The notes under the pieces were generated by a model that was not told where the DNA came from, made no database searches, and saw only the letters and a program-made list of their open reading frames with translations. This document shows positions 1-10,960 of a stretch of DNA of 64,000 nt, in pieces. Source of the stretch: Solea solea (lineage: Eukaryota > Chordata > Actinopteri > Pleuronectiformes > Soleidae); NCBI RefSeq assembly GCF_958295425.1, contig NC_081141.1, positions 17,008,680-17,072,679 on the forward strand, written 5' to 3'. A program made the position numbers and the translations under genes. Numbering within the stretch: position 1 is the first letter of the stretch; each line of letters begins with the position of its first letter.

Positions 1-470
1 TCACCAACCCTAGCTTTAATAGCCAATCGTCATGATGATTGCACATGCAATTTATATGGAAAGCTGACCAGCAGCTGACTCATCATGACAATTTACAGTA
101 AATCATTCTGATGGGTCACAGAATACATTTTCCGTTCTCTGCACCCTGATCCTCTGTCCTTGCACAGTGTCTGGTCGGTGAGAGGGAAGGACAACTGTGA
201 GACTGAATCAGGTCCTGCAAGTTTAAACTTTTTCAAAAACTCAAAAGTCACAATCAGGCTTCTTTAATACAGCTAATTCCTCCATTCACATGAGTTTTTA
301 GCATCTTAAAGGTGTGATGTAAATACATATACAGCTGCTGTTATATGAATCTCGCAGTTATAACTTGCACAGACTTTGCATAACATGAACTTCCTGAAGA
401 CCACTTGGACCTCTTTCTTTTACCCATGGAAACCTCTTTGGAGAGCAAATACTTCTACTCCTGCACCACA
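1..470. other. Intergenic sequence, no gene seen
   Basis: Single-copy-looking, moderately AT-rich sequence. No reading frame resembles a protein, and no repeat hallmark is visible before the SINE-like copy that follows. Confidence 0.5.
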
Positions 471-668
471 TGCAGAGACAAACAACCACTCACTCTCACA
501 TTCACACCTATGGGCAATTTAGAGCGTTCAATTAACCTGTGCATGTTTTTTTGGACAGTGGGAGGAACCCGCACTGCGTTATCAAACGCGGGGAGAACAT
601 GCAAACTCCATGCAGAAAGGCCCTCTTTCTGACCGGGTGACAAACCTGGGCCGTTCTGCTGTGGCGTA
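471..668 (-). repeat. tRNA-derived SINE-like repeat, copy 1 (truncated)
   Basis: Reads (on +) through the family landmarks: 'gagacaaacaaccactcactctcaca', the 'caatttagag' box, a diverged 'tttggacagtgggaggaa' box and 'aacatgcaaactccatgcag'. In full copies the + strand ends with the reverse complement of a tRNA-like A box and B box, so the element's own 5' to 3' direction is minus. This copy lacks the '(atcc)n ... ctttatcctccacatgag' tail half. It sits directly beside copy 2. Confidence 0.75.
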
Positions 669-680
669 TTATGAATATTT

Positions 681-905
681 ACATCCATCCATCATCTACT
701 ATTGCTTTATCCTCCACATGAGGGTCACGGGGGCGCTGTACCAATCTCAGCTGGCATAGGGCGATAGGCGGGGTACACCCTGGACAGTTATAGAGACAAA
801 CAACCACCAACTCTCACAATCACACCTATGGTCAATTTAGAGGGCGCAATTTGCCTAATTCCCAAATCTGCATGGACTGTGGGAGGAAGCCGGAGAACCT
901 GGAGA
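681..905 (-). repeat. tRNA-derived SINE-like repeat, copy 2 (tail half)
   Basis: Begins with the (atcc)n tail and 'gctttatcctccacatgagg', then 'ccaatctcagctggcatagg', the 'caatttagag' box and 'ggactgtgggaggaagccgg', and stops before the tRNA-like head. Same orientation as copy 1 and immediately next to it. Together they cover most of the consensus out of order, suggesting tandem insertion or rearrangement of a dimer. Confidence 0.75.
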
Positions 906-1682
906 TTATGAATAATTGCAACACAAAATCTGAGAGCAGTTTGGTTTCGAGTACAGAGCCAATATTAACGTCATCATAGCGCAGCTTTTCAAGGTCATGC
1001 ATAATAATAAAAAAAAGACTATATGGAAGAGAGAGTGAGTGTTCCGGAGGAAACTGAAACACAAGACGTCACTACAAGTTTTTAAATTGGACCTCAGGCA
1101 CGGTTTGATGGAATTGGGAGAGGAAGTAAGAGAGACACAGAGAGAGAGAGCGAGGAATTTGGATTATTGCATCATTTCCAGCCACTGTCATCATGCAACA
1201 TCTACTGCCAAGAGTTAGATCTTTTGCCTTAAAATTTACTCTTGGAGAAAAAAAAAAAGGCCCCCAGTCCTCATTTCATCTGCTGCCAAGTCTTGTTTAT
1301 TTTCACAACATCTCCCCATGTGTCCTGTAAATGTGGTCACAGCCTGAGTGTAAACAAATGAACATGTCAGCGTTTCCGCTTCAGGGACAGCGTTTAATTT
1401 GAATATATTGTTTCTAATTTGATTTTTCTTCTCTCAGTCTCTGTAACCTAAAAACCACCTGTGATAGTAATAGGTTTTGTTGGTGCTTTTTTTTTTAGTG
1501 CTTCACCGGTAAACAATGTTTTTTGTTTGTTTGTTGTTGGGTTTTTTTTTTACAAACAATTTTAACAATGTTGCCTTTTTGTGTCCTCAGAGACAATGTC
1601 TTCGCTTTCAGTCATGTTATCTTAATTACCAATGGGATACTGACACTGGCAGAAGATGTGCATATTAATTGGGCTCTTGGAA
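906..1682. other. Intergenic sequence, no gene seen
   Basis: AT-rich with a short purine-rich (GA) patch near 1130-1155 and homopolymer T runs. Nothing coding recognised. Confidence 0.45.
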
Positions 1683-1706
1683 ACACACACACACACACAC
1701 ACACAC
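1683..1706. repeat. (CA)12 microsatellite
   Basis: Uninterrupted CA dinucleotide run of about 24 bases. Confidence 0.95.
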
Positions 1707-2259
1707 CAGAAACCAATACAGTAACTCCCCCGAGCCTATAGTTCTTTCCTCGTCTAATTGGGTCGTGTTTATGAAAACCTTGACCTGTTTTTGCCACAAC
1801 TTGACAAACTACATTCTAAAGAGTAGCAAAGTCTATGTTTCCTTACAACTGCAATAAACAACAAGATTTCATGTGTTACTTAGTCGCCTTTAGTTTGTCT
1901 TGGGTGGTGGTGGTTGATGCTATTGTATAACATGAAGCTGCTTTGGGACGGCAGATGAAAATGAGCCCCCAGGCTAAATCTGACGAATTTCACAGTACAT
2001 CATATTGAATAATTAATGTCCACTGTCCCTAACGAGAAAAAATGAAAGCAAGATAAAAAAAAGAAAAAGAATAAAGTGAAATGGAGGAAGCAAGGGGATA
2101 GGCTGATTAGAATATGATATTAGAAATATTTGATCATTTTCACTTCCTTGCCACAGGAAGAACGTAATAAGATAATAGTTAAGTCCCCAATTACACAGTG
2201 TTCAAAAACAAGTCTACTACAAGAGATCACAGAGAAGCCTCGAAACACCAAGGATGTGA
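1707..2259. other. Intergenic sequence, no gene seen
   Basis: AT-rich with A-rich patches near 2036-2075. No coding or repeat landmark recognised. Confidence 0.4.
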
Positions 2260-2717
2260 TGGATAAACACAGCAATGCAAAATACTGGGAACATTTTTCC
2301 TCATTAGCACAGAGCAGTATAATGGTATATACAGAGGCTACAAGAATGCGCAATATAGATTTTTATCATTTTTCAGCACATCCTAGAAAATCTGATGAAA
2401 CTTGTTTTCATTTTCACCAACTATATAAACACACCTGAGCAAAAAGTACTCATAATGTTTAAAAAGTTGAACTGAATTTGTGAAACAGTTCAAAGTTCAC
2501 TTGTCTCATTTTTATGAACAAAAAGAAAAACTGTCTGTTTTGTGACTTCTGCACAATTATTGCTACTTTATTTACATCGTTGACTCAACAACATGAAAAA
2601 AACTATTTTTTTTAAAAACCCTGAATGTGTCCATATAAGGAGTTGTTTATTATTCCCCACGACAATTTACCATGGGTGCACCTGCGGCACAAATCCATGC
2701 CGTGTGAGCACTAAGGG
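2260..2717 (+). mobile_element. piggyBac-like MITE, family A, copy 1
   Basis: The right end is clear: '...gagcactaaggg' followed by the target tetranucleotide ttaa at 2718-2721, the TTAA/CCC arrangement typical of piggyBac elements. Internal landmarks shared with the other three copies are 'tttgtgacttctgcacaat' near 2540, 'ccaactatataaacacacct' near 2420 and 'tatacagaggcta' near 2328. The left end is degraded and was placed by analogy with the 8508 copy. No coding capacity, so it is non-autonomous. Confidence 0.65.
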
Positions 2718-2721
2718 TTAA

Positions 2722-3245
2722 AGGGTTCAAATATATTTGCACCAGCTCATTCTTAAGAAGAAAAAAAAAGAAGGTACATTCAGATCTTTTCTTTCCCACT
2801 TGTGGGGTATGAGATAGAGAAAGAGAAGGAGCTGAGCTCCACGGCCTCACATGGCAGCCGACGCTCTGCCTTGGCCCCTGGATGTAGACATATTACAGGA
2901 CATTGATAGGACACCTTGAAGTACCTCCAGGGATGTCAGTGCCTCGTCTGAGGAGGCAGCGGACTATAATGGAATCCCAGTGACCTAGCACTGAGGTAAG
3001 TTACAGCCTAAGTGACTTGTGCAGTGGCTGCTCGATGCCTTTATTTGTGGAGTAAAAGCTAAAAAACTAAATTACCTCTTTTTTGGAAATAAAAGGTTTA
3101 AAACAACAAACCAACAACTAAACTGACATGTGATTTATATGTACAAAAAGCACGTTTTCAGCCCAACACAACAGAATCCATTAGGCTTTACACATTTGTC
3201 AGGCCCACTTTTCAAGTTGCTTGGAGTGTTATTATATCTAAAAAC
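2722..3245. other. Intergenic sequence, no gene seen
   Basis: No protein-like frame and no recognised repeat. Confidence 0.4.
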
Positions 3246-3246
3246 T

Positions 3247-3495
3247 AGGGCTGTCTGCATTAATGTATTAATCATTTTGTGTCTTTTTAAAAAAAAAAAA
3301 AAAAATAAATAAAATAAGTAATTGTTTTGGCATTCTTTTGATTCCCAAGCAAGATATATTTGGAAGAGTTGTTTTACATAACAACATAGTACAATATAAT
3401 TTACGATATGGACGTGAAAACTGTTGTGAATTGCAAAATAATAGAATTTTATTGATAGAACTTCTGCTATAAATTGCAAATTGTTTGACAGCCCT
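3247..3495. mobile_element. hAT-like MITE with 'agggctgtc' terminal inverted repeats
   Basis: Left end 'agggctgtctgcattaatg' and right end '...attgtttgacagccct' are inverted copies. The 250-base interior is very AT-rich with a 17-A run and no coding potential. Short elements with AGGGCTGTC ends are common in teleosts and are usually assigned to hAT. Target duplications are not recognisable, so the copy is old. Confidence 0.6.
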
Positions 3496-3498
3496 AAT

Positions 3499-5345
3499 AC
3501 AAATGCAATTCCTCACTGGAGCAGGGTGTGGGATTAAGATGGCTGGCTGATTAATGTCTGATTAAAACTACATTTTACACTACCACTGTTAGTCTCGGCT
3601 AATATTGCTCCAGTCACATGATGCACAGCGATGGATTGGCCCATAAATTAAAGCGGGGGGGGAAAAGAAGACCAAGTGTGTGTTGCTAAATGTGGAAAAA
3701 TGTTAAAATGATTAATTTTGGACAACAATTCGGACTTGTGCACTACTCTGCTCAGAAAGTGTTACCAAAGAGTGAAATCGTCAGTAGGAAGCACGTGTGC
3801 ATAAGGATTTTCAGATTCCAGGCTCATGGCTAAGCTGATGGACTCGGAGGCTGCTGATGTGTGCAGTCAAAATGCTTTCAAGCATGAAATACGTACTGTA
3901 ATATCTACAGCAGCAGTCTGTACTGTATATTCTTTGCATGTGCGTGAACGTATCTTGGTCATGTGAACGTGTCTGGCATGAGCAGACACCTTCGGGCTGT
4001 TTATAGGCCTATATGGAACCATCATTTCCCAGTTGTGCACGAGTACGTGTCCGCTTGTGCCGTGTGCGGATGTGCACAGTCCAAAGTTGTGCGCTGCCGA
4101 CTAATGTTAATGGACAGCAACAGCATTCCCCCATGGTAAAGTCTGTCCATTAGTCTCTGTCACAGCACAGCTGCAGCTGCAGGTATCTACAGGATAAGAG
4201 CTCGCTGACACTTCATCACTTGCAAACTGAGCCTCTAAAGGAGGCCAATTAGATACGTTCAGTGCTAACAGCAGCCAAGGGGTTTATCGTGTGATCCTTT
4301 GACCATGCAATTTAAAGAGAGAAATAGCACATAAGAGTGAGAGCAGGGAGCTCCGAGGGAAGTCGAGCAGAAGAGTCGCAAACAGGAATAGATCTGTGTA
4401 CTTGCACACTGACGTGTCTACATCATATTCAGGACTGTATGGGAGAACTGAACAGAAGACATTCATAGCAAGAGTCTGTGATATTTATAAAGACACTGAT
4501 GTGATTAAATCTGGCATGTGAAGCTGCAGGTGTTCCCAAGGTAGGAGATGAAATCCCTTCAGCATGTTCTGGCTCTTCCCCGAGGTCTCTTACCTGAAGA
4601 AATCCCAGCAAACCTCCACAGGGAGGCATATTGTAGACATTCTGATCAATATCTGCTTTTCAGTAACAAATTCCTCCTCTAAGCTGTCAATTCCACTTGA
4701 CTTGGTCGGTGTCATTTAAAACAATTTAAAAGCAAAGCGTATTCTTTGTTTATTCCCAATAATGATAATAAAAAAAACTGCATTTCAGAATGTTAGAGAC
4801 GTGCGCCGGCGTGTGCATAGCATCCTCACAGCTCCTGACACCCTTGCGAGCCTCTCCACTTATTTTCTCAAATTTGAATTTGCCTCCCCAGTGTCCTTTT
4901 GCAACTCCCATGCTCTTCAATTTTCACTTATTCGCTCCTACTTCACCATTCCCCTCCATCGATCCTTCTCGTCCTCCTTCCACCATCTAGTCTCATAGAC
5001 TTTCCACTTAACATCAAGCGGAAAAAAAAAAACAGGTCAGAGAAGAGCAGCCCCCACTTGCTGTCTGGCTGGCAGAGATCCATGCCCTTTTGCTCTTGTT
5101 CAATTTTTCCGCACTGTGGAGTCTGTCGGATGACCTCTCATCTTGAATGTTGAGAGACCCTTCAACTGCTGCTGAGAGAAATAGAAATAAATATAAACAG
5201 AGGGAGGTAGGGAGAGGTTGTGGGCAGGGGTGTCGGTACTCGGTGAAGAATTATTCATTAAGGCTTCACATAATTTTGACATAATCTAATCATTTTTGCA
5301 TTGTTAAATTATTTAGTAAGTACTTACTCTTTCTGTTTAGTTTAA
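3499..5345. other. Intergenic sequence, no gene seen
   Basis: About 1.8 kb of mixed-composition sequence. Scattered open frames of 60-85 codons have biased, non-protein-like composition. No repeat identified. Confidence 0.4.
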
Positions 5346-5602
5346 CCCATTAACACTGAGCGTATTGCTGATGACACGTTTGAACAAGCACACTCTGCAT
5401 TACCGTAGTTACACATCGATTTGTGCTATTAGAAAAATTCCAACGGTTTCTGAAAGCTGAGAAGTTGCACGATGGTGGTTATTATGGTAATTCCACTTTC
5501 ACTGTTTTTTAAAAGGACATTCTCTGGTCCTTTAATGGTTAGAAATAAAAAAAAAAAAAAAAAAAGCCCAGACGAACATTTTGAGGGTTAGGTGTGAAAG
5601 GA
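5346..5602. mobile_element. TTAA-flanked MITE, family B (piggyBac-like)
   Basis: Flanked by ttaa at 5342-5345 and 5603-5606. The left end 'cccattaacactgagcg' matches the reverse complement of the right end 'gttaggtgtgaaagga' at roughly three quarters of positions. About 257 bases long, with a 19-A run inside and no coding potential. TTAA target plus CCC-type ends points to a piggyBac-mobilised element distinct from family A. Confidence 0.55.
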
Positions 5603-5606
5603 TTAA

Positions 5607-7224
5607 GATTATTTAATGCCCAAAACACAATATGCTATATTCCAGAATTTAGACTCCCACAGTAATACTAAATATAACAAAATAAGACCATGTTATTTAA
5701 ATGATAATAAATGAAATGTTATTCATAGTGATTATAATAATGTATATTAAGAATGTTTTTTTTAAGAAAAGTGCAGCAGGTTTATGACATAGTCCCTTAC
5801 AATATTCATCACTGGTGCAGCACAGTGAGCTACTGCAGGGAGAAATCTGTCTTTGTCTTTTAAGGGAATGAAAACAAACACAGGAACAGCCTTTCCACTC
5901 ATATGCTTACATAACATGCAATAGTGTGTGGAAAGCTTATAACAGGTTATAACACAAAACAGCAGCATCAAAGATTCAGCAGACTGTCATTTTAACAGAG
6001 AACAAAAACAATAAAATGATTGTAAAAAAAAATGTCAGAATCATGCTCACTGGGCTAATGAATTACTATGAAAAATATCTATTTTAATGAACATTGACTT
6101 ATTTAGCTGTGGACTGGTTTGAATTTGGTATGCAATATTTTGTTTATAATTCAACCCCAACCATACGACCATAAAGTGAGTATATTACACTTATACCTTT
6201 TAGAGACAAAACAGCTTATGAAACAGAAAAGAGAAATGTACACACATATGGACGGAAAGCGAAGAAAAACACCCAAAAGAGACACGTTACATAAAAAAAA
6301 GGTGATGGATCTCGTACATATACAGTACATCAATAATGCACGTGTGCCGCAGTTTCAATATTAATTATGTAGACTCCGGAGAAATATACCATGGAAGTTT
6401 GCAGACTCAGTGCAAATTCTGTAGCCATTATGGTGATTGCTGTACATGTTAACTGCCCCAAAATAGTCTCCCTAACATCCTCTCCCTCAGAGAAGACTCA
6501 CAGGGGTTTGTTTTGCAGACACAGCATTTCTGCGCTCATGTGGTGCATGTGCGCGCAAATAAATATAGTGTTCACATTAGAATTCCACTCATGATTAGCA
6601 TGCCATATTGTCAGCTTCTCTGACAGCTGGTATATGCTAATGCTACTTCTTCTTCTTTTTTTTTTTGTTACAACTGCAGGGTGTTTGTGTTCAAAAGAAC
6701 AGGCAGCAGGTGAGTAAATACACAGCTAAGAGACTCTTGCATTGTGCGCACGGCGGCTGTGAGAGCTTCTCTGGTTCCATTTGAATGAAACTGGTGCCTA
6801 AACTCACTTCTCACCACACACCACAGTGATGTAGTACACACATCCATATTGTTGCACCACATAATGTGAACAACACATGTCATGTGGAGATGCACAGCAT
6901 CAATGCAAATGGCCCCGGAGGGAAAACTACAAAAATATGTAGTGAAGAAGAAAAAGAAGAATATAGAAAATGGTCACAACTGGGGGTGGGTAACGAAACC
7001 CGGGAAGTAGGAACTATGGGCCCCAGGGCTACAATATGAAGTCCCGTAATATCGACAAGCACTGACGTTCAATGGTTCCGCTAACTGTATTTTTGGAAAA
7101 AAATGTTTGTCTGTGATGGATTTTCGCTGTTCACAGGGGGAGAGATCTGTGTGCGTGTCTCGGTCCCAGCCGGCTGTTGGTGCAGGAGGCAGCGCTGGCT
7201 GCCACAGCTGATTAAAAAGTTCTG
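5607..7224. other. Intergenic sequence, no gene seen
   Basis: AT-rich, with a T run near 6655. No recognised gene or repeat before the LINE tail. Confidence 0.4.
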
Positions 7225-7310
7225 TATTTTTTGTATTTATTTATTTAAGGACAGTGACAATAAATATGCCACGTTGCAGCCTGAGGCTAATTTCCGTCTG
7301 TAGTCCCTTG
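7225..7310 (-). mobile_element. LINE 3' tail (CR1/L2-type)
   Basis: On the minus strand it reads 'gacggaaattagcctcaggc', then a 'cactgtccttaaataaata' tail. This is the usual 3' end of a fish CR1/L2-type LINE, ending in (taaa)n. Only the last 80 or so bases are present (5' truncated). Confidence 0.55.
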
Positions 7311-7432
7311 ACAGGCTGATGTTACGAGGGATAAAAATGAAAATTACATTCAGGTAAACAAAACATAGGGACATGAGAGCTCACAAAAATAAAAAATTAA
7401 AAAGTTACAAAAAAGTTTTTTATTATTATTAA

Positions 7433-7923
7433 CCCTGTGACGCAGGTGCACCCTCAATAAATCATTGTGGGAATAATACATAACTCCTTATATGAACATC
7501 CTGGGGGTGTGTGCTTATAGGTCACATAATCAGGCTTTAACAAATGTGATTATTTTTCGTCTTTGTTGAGTCAAAGTTATGAATCATTTTATATTGCATT
7601 TTAGCAGTGATAAAGATTAGCAATAATTGTGCTGAAGACATAAAATAGACCGTTTTTCTTTTCTTTTTGTTCCTAAAAATGATCCATCTGAACTTTAAAC
7701 TGTGACGTACATTTCCAAATTTCACAAATTCAGTCCGAACAAAACATTCTGAGTATTTTTTGCTCAGGTGTGTTTATATAGTTGGTGAAAATTAAAACAA
7801 ATGTTTCATCAGCCTAGCTTGTGCTGAAAAAAAGGATATACGACACAATGTTTTATAGCCTCTGTATACAGTATACTGTCAATTTTAAAATATTAATGTA
7901 ATAATATCAGCCAGTTCTAAGGG
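7433..7923 (-). mobile_element. piggyBac-like MITE, family A, copy 2 (longest full copy)
   Basis: Left flank ttaa at 7429-7432, then 'ccctgtgacgcaggtgcacc'. The right end is 'gttctaaggg' followed by 'taaa', a decayed TTAA. It is the reverse complement of copy 1 through 'gctcaggtgtgtttatatag' and 'cacaaattcagtcc', and of copy 3 at the 'gttctaaggg' end. About 491 bases, no reading frame. Confidence 0.7.
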
Positions 7924-7927
7924 TAAA

Positions 7928-8339
7928 ACAGCAAACTTCAAAATAACTGCCTTAAAATAGCACTGTTTGACTTCTCCTCAATGTTAATAATGAGAAATGA
8001 AAAAAGTGCACTCTTTATTTATTTTGTTTAATACTTTCTCCTAAAAAGAACCAATAAGAGCACTGTTAAAGCCCCGCATCGATATGCAGTATCAAAAATA
8101 ATAGTATTATCTTACCCATGATACTACCCAGCATCCTGCTGCTGTTCAGTTCAGCACACACTGGGGGATATTTATACTACAATATATTCTAATTATGTTT
8201 CTTTATTTATCTTTTCTTCAGTTGTTCTTTTGATTCTTTAGATGTTTGCATCTGAAACAAAATGTAATATTAAAGAGGAAATGTTATTCGAGTTGACAGT
8301 TTACGATGTCATTTATTTCAAATCTGCAACAGCACTGTA
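7928..8339. other. Intergenic sequence, no gene seen
   Basis: AT-rich spacer between two MITE copies. Nothing recognised. Confidence 0.4.
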
Positions 8340-8450
8340 CACTGGTGATGCTGCTTCTCCCTTTAGGGGTCGCCACAACAGATCGTCTGCCTCCATCTCC
8401 TTCACAACATCCATTAATCTTCTCTGTTCGTTTTCCTTCTATAAATCATC
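8340..8450. repeat. Teleost interspersed repeat fragment ('ggggtcgccacaa' type)
   Basis: The string 'ctttaggggtcgccacaaca' followed by 'gatcgtctgcctccatct' is a motif seen in many fish repeats. Only about 100 bases survive, so the element class cannot be decided. Confidence 0.4.
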
Positions 8451-8507
8451 AAATTGTATAGTTTTTAACTGGGAAACTGCCTTATATTAACATGATCGCA
8501 AGCTTAA

Positions 8508-8812
8508 CCCTTAGAACGCAGAGCATTTAGGCTGTTTTTCCCATTACTATGATAAAACGTGTATACAGAGGCTATAGGAATGTGCTGATGATTTTCCATT
8601 TTCACCAATAATATAAACACCTGAAATTTTGAGCAAAAAATTCTACTTTAAAGCTTTTAAATCAGAATTGAAAAGAAGCGAAATGTTTAATTTGCTTAGC
8701 TAATTTTTATGAATAAAAATAAAAGAAAAATGGTCTATTTTGTGACTTCTGCACAATCATTTCTACTCCTGTTTTTAAAGCGATATAAAATGAGCCACGT
8801 GAGCACTAAGGG
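8508..8812 (+). mobile_element. piggyBac-like MITE, family A, copy 3
   Basis: Preceded by ttaa (8504-8507) and followed by tttaa (8813-8817). Ends are 'cccttagaacgcagagc' and 'gtgagcactaaggg', inverted over CCCTTAG. The interior has 'tttgtgacttctgcacaat' near 8738, shared with copy 1. About 305 bases, internally shorter than copy 2. Inverted relative to copy 2, only about 580 bases away. Confidence 0.75.
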
Positions 8813-8815
8813 TTT

Positions 8816-9137
8816 AAAACAAATTAACAGTGGAGATTAACAATGACTCCGTTTTATGCATGGAAATATTTAAATGATGCATATGAAATATGAACTCTGG
8901 GTGACAGTGGCACTGGGGATAAGAAGGTTGATTTTAAACTTCCAGGGATAAACATAAGCTGCCAGTGTCATGAAGTGTGAAACAATGGGGGACCAAAAAA
9001 GCAGTTTCAACAAAATGAACAAAAAGAGTCTTGAATAAGATAAACTAACAAAAGGGTAAAAAAGTAAAACACAAGCTAAAAAAAGTTGGGACTGAAATGT
9101 AGCAATGAAACAAACTAAACAAACAAACCAAGAGACT
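8816..9137. other. Intergenic sequence, no gene seen
   Basis: A-rich spacer. No gene or repeat recognised. Confidence 0.4.
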
Positions 9138-9306
9138 AATGCTGCCTTCATGTGTTATCAGAATTATGGTAAATGTGAAATGTTGAAATGTTAATGTTAA
9201 TGCTCAAGCAACTTAATTAACTATTCAAAAATTCTCTGACCAATCTCATAGTTCCAATTTCACAAATGGGAAGTATCATCTTTCCGATAGCACGTGAAGG
9301 CAGCAT
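9138..9306. mobile_element. Short MITE with 25-base terminal inverted repeats
   Basis: The left 25 bases starting 'atgctgccttcatgtgttat' match the reverse complement of the right 25 bases (9282-9306, ending 'cacgtgaaggcagcat') at 22 of 25 positions. About 169 bases in all, no coding potential. Ends of the GCTGCCTTCACGTG type are usual for hAT-like MITEs in teleosts. No clear target duplication. Confidence 0.6.
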
Positions 9307-9309
9307 GAA

Positions 9310-9500
9310 TACACAAGAGAGCCTGGGATAATCAGACACAGGTGAGACAAATAGGACACAGGTGAATCCCATAAGGGCGGAGCTGGCAATCAACAGGGAA
9401 GACGGGACAGGAAGTCAAACTGAACAACGTACACACACTAGGAAGAAGTACAAAATAAAACAGGAAACCAGAGATCTAACACAAAGCCCCAGGTAAAGAA
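9310..9500 (-). mobile_element. Possible LTR-retrotransposon remnant
   Basis: 'acacaggtgagacaaatagg', 'gacaggaagtcaaactg' and 'aaaataaaacaggaaacc' resemble the reverse strand of fish Gypsy-type LTRs. No ends, primer-binding site or coding region can be defined. Confidence 0.3.
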
Positions 9501-10484
9501 AAACAGAACGACATAGAAGCTTTGTCGGGGTTCTACAGTATATGTAACATTGTATATGACAACTTTGATCATATCCACAGAGGCCAGAATCAGACGAGTG
9601 AATATATTCCACGCATTGCAAGACACACAGCATCAGTAAAAACTGAAAAGTGGCTTGAGGTCATATACTTTTCTCTGACACAAAGAAAGAACAAAAAAAA
9701 GAGAAGGGCTCATCCCCAGGTCCCTGCTCAGGGACACTACAGAAAAATGTGTGTAGATTAAATATGCTGTTTGACAGAATATGAATGATTGTAGACAGGC
9801 CTCCTGACCAATAACCTATCAGGAATATCATGCCACACATCGCCTTTGATCGATTCCCTTTGAAGTAAAGCTTCAATCATCTGCTTCTACATATTGTTTT
9901 GCTTCAAAAGTATTAACAATCTCTCATGTCGGCACAAAGCTGAATTGATGATATGTTTGAGAAGATTTACAACACGTCAGCGGGAATGAGAAAGTAATAG
10001 GTTGCGTAGAAAATGGATTCAGACATGAGACAGTGGAATAATAAATTGGTTTATCAGATTATGTTCGCCTAAGCTCCAACAAACTTTCTGTCTTTCCAAC
10101 AACACGGAGAATTAATAAAATTGAGTGTAATCAAGACTGGGATCATTATTATTATTATTATTATGGGATCCTGTGTATATGTGTATATTCTTGGAAACAC
10201 TGGGTGCTTAATTGTGGTTTCCATTCTTCTCATTATCACTTACCCTCCCATCAAAATCTTTCCCCCACTCACTTTCTCTCGTTGTCAACCACATACCATA
10301 ATCATCTCTATTTTCCTCTTGTCTATAGGTGTCTCTTCTACACCTACAGAGAGCCACTGTGTGAATCCAAAATCGCACAATGCTTCAAATAACTTCTTAA
10401 ACCCTACTGTTGAATGATAAATTAACTTTAAGGCAAAACCAAAACTTTTTTGGAGGGGGGGACCCAAAAATTGCTACTATGTCA
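9501..10484. other. Intergenic sequence with a short (ATT)7 tract
   Basis: A trinucleotide att run at 10144-10164. Otherwise nothing recognised. Confidence 0.4.
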
Positions 10485-10545
10485 GCTGGGATTAGCTCCA
10501 GCTCCCCCGCGACCTTCATGTGGAGGATAACGCGGTAGAAAGTGC
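10485..10545 (+). repeat. tRNA-derived SINE-like repeat, tail fragment
   Basis: 'gattagctccagctcccc' and 'catgtggaggataacgcggt' match the tail half of the SINE-like family in sense orientation. Only about 60 bases remain. Confidence 0.5.
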
Positions 10546-10928
10546 AAAAAGACAAAGAAACTGGCTGAAACAGAGCGAGAAACTCCAGGGAGATGAACTC
10601 CCAAAATAAACAAGGGAGAACACATGAAGGAGAGGAGGATACTCTGTCTTATGCACATATTTTTTTGCAGATTAGACAAACAAATTTGAAGGTACACTAA
10701 CATGGAAGGACAATGGTGGATTGCAGTCATTCCCAGATGCTTGGTTGGGGACACAAAAATGGGTCACAAGGCCTGAAGGACAGACTTCACTTACAGAGAT
10801 AGAAAGAGGAAAAGGTAAAGGCTAAGTGAGCTGGGGTACAAAGATCCTAAATTAAAATGGAATGGTGTGAAATGAGGCACTTTATGGTCACTGCTAATCT
10901 CCTTTTTCATATTTGTAGTTATCATCAT
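10546..10928. other. Intergenic sequence, no gene seen
   Basis: A-rich, possibly old retroelement-derived. No gene recognised. Confidence 0.35.
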
Positions 10929-10960
10929 CTCTCCTCTCCTCTCCTCTCCTCTCCTCTCCC
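10929..10960. repeat. (CTCTC)n pentanucleotide microsatellite
   Basis: Six perfect five-base units of ctctc, with a degenerate unit after. Confidence 0.9.
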
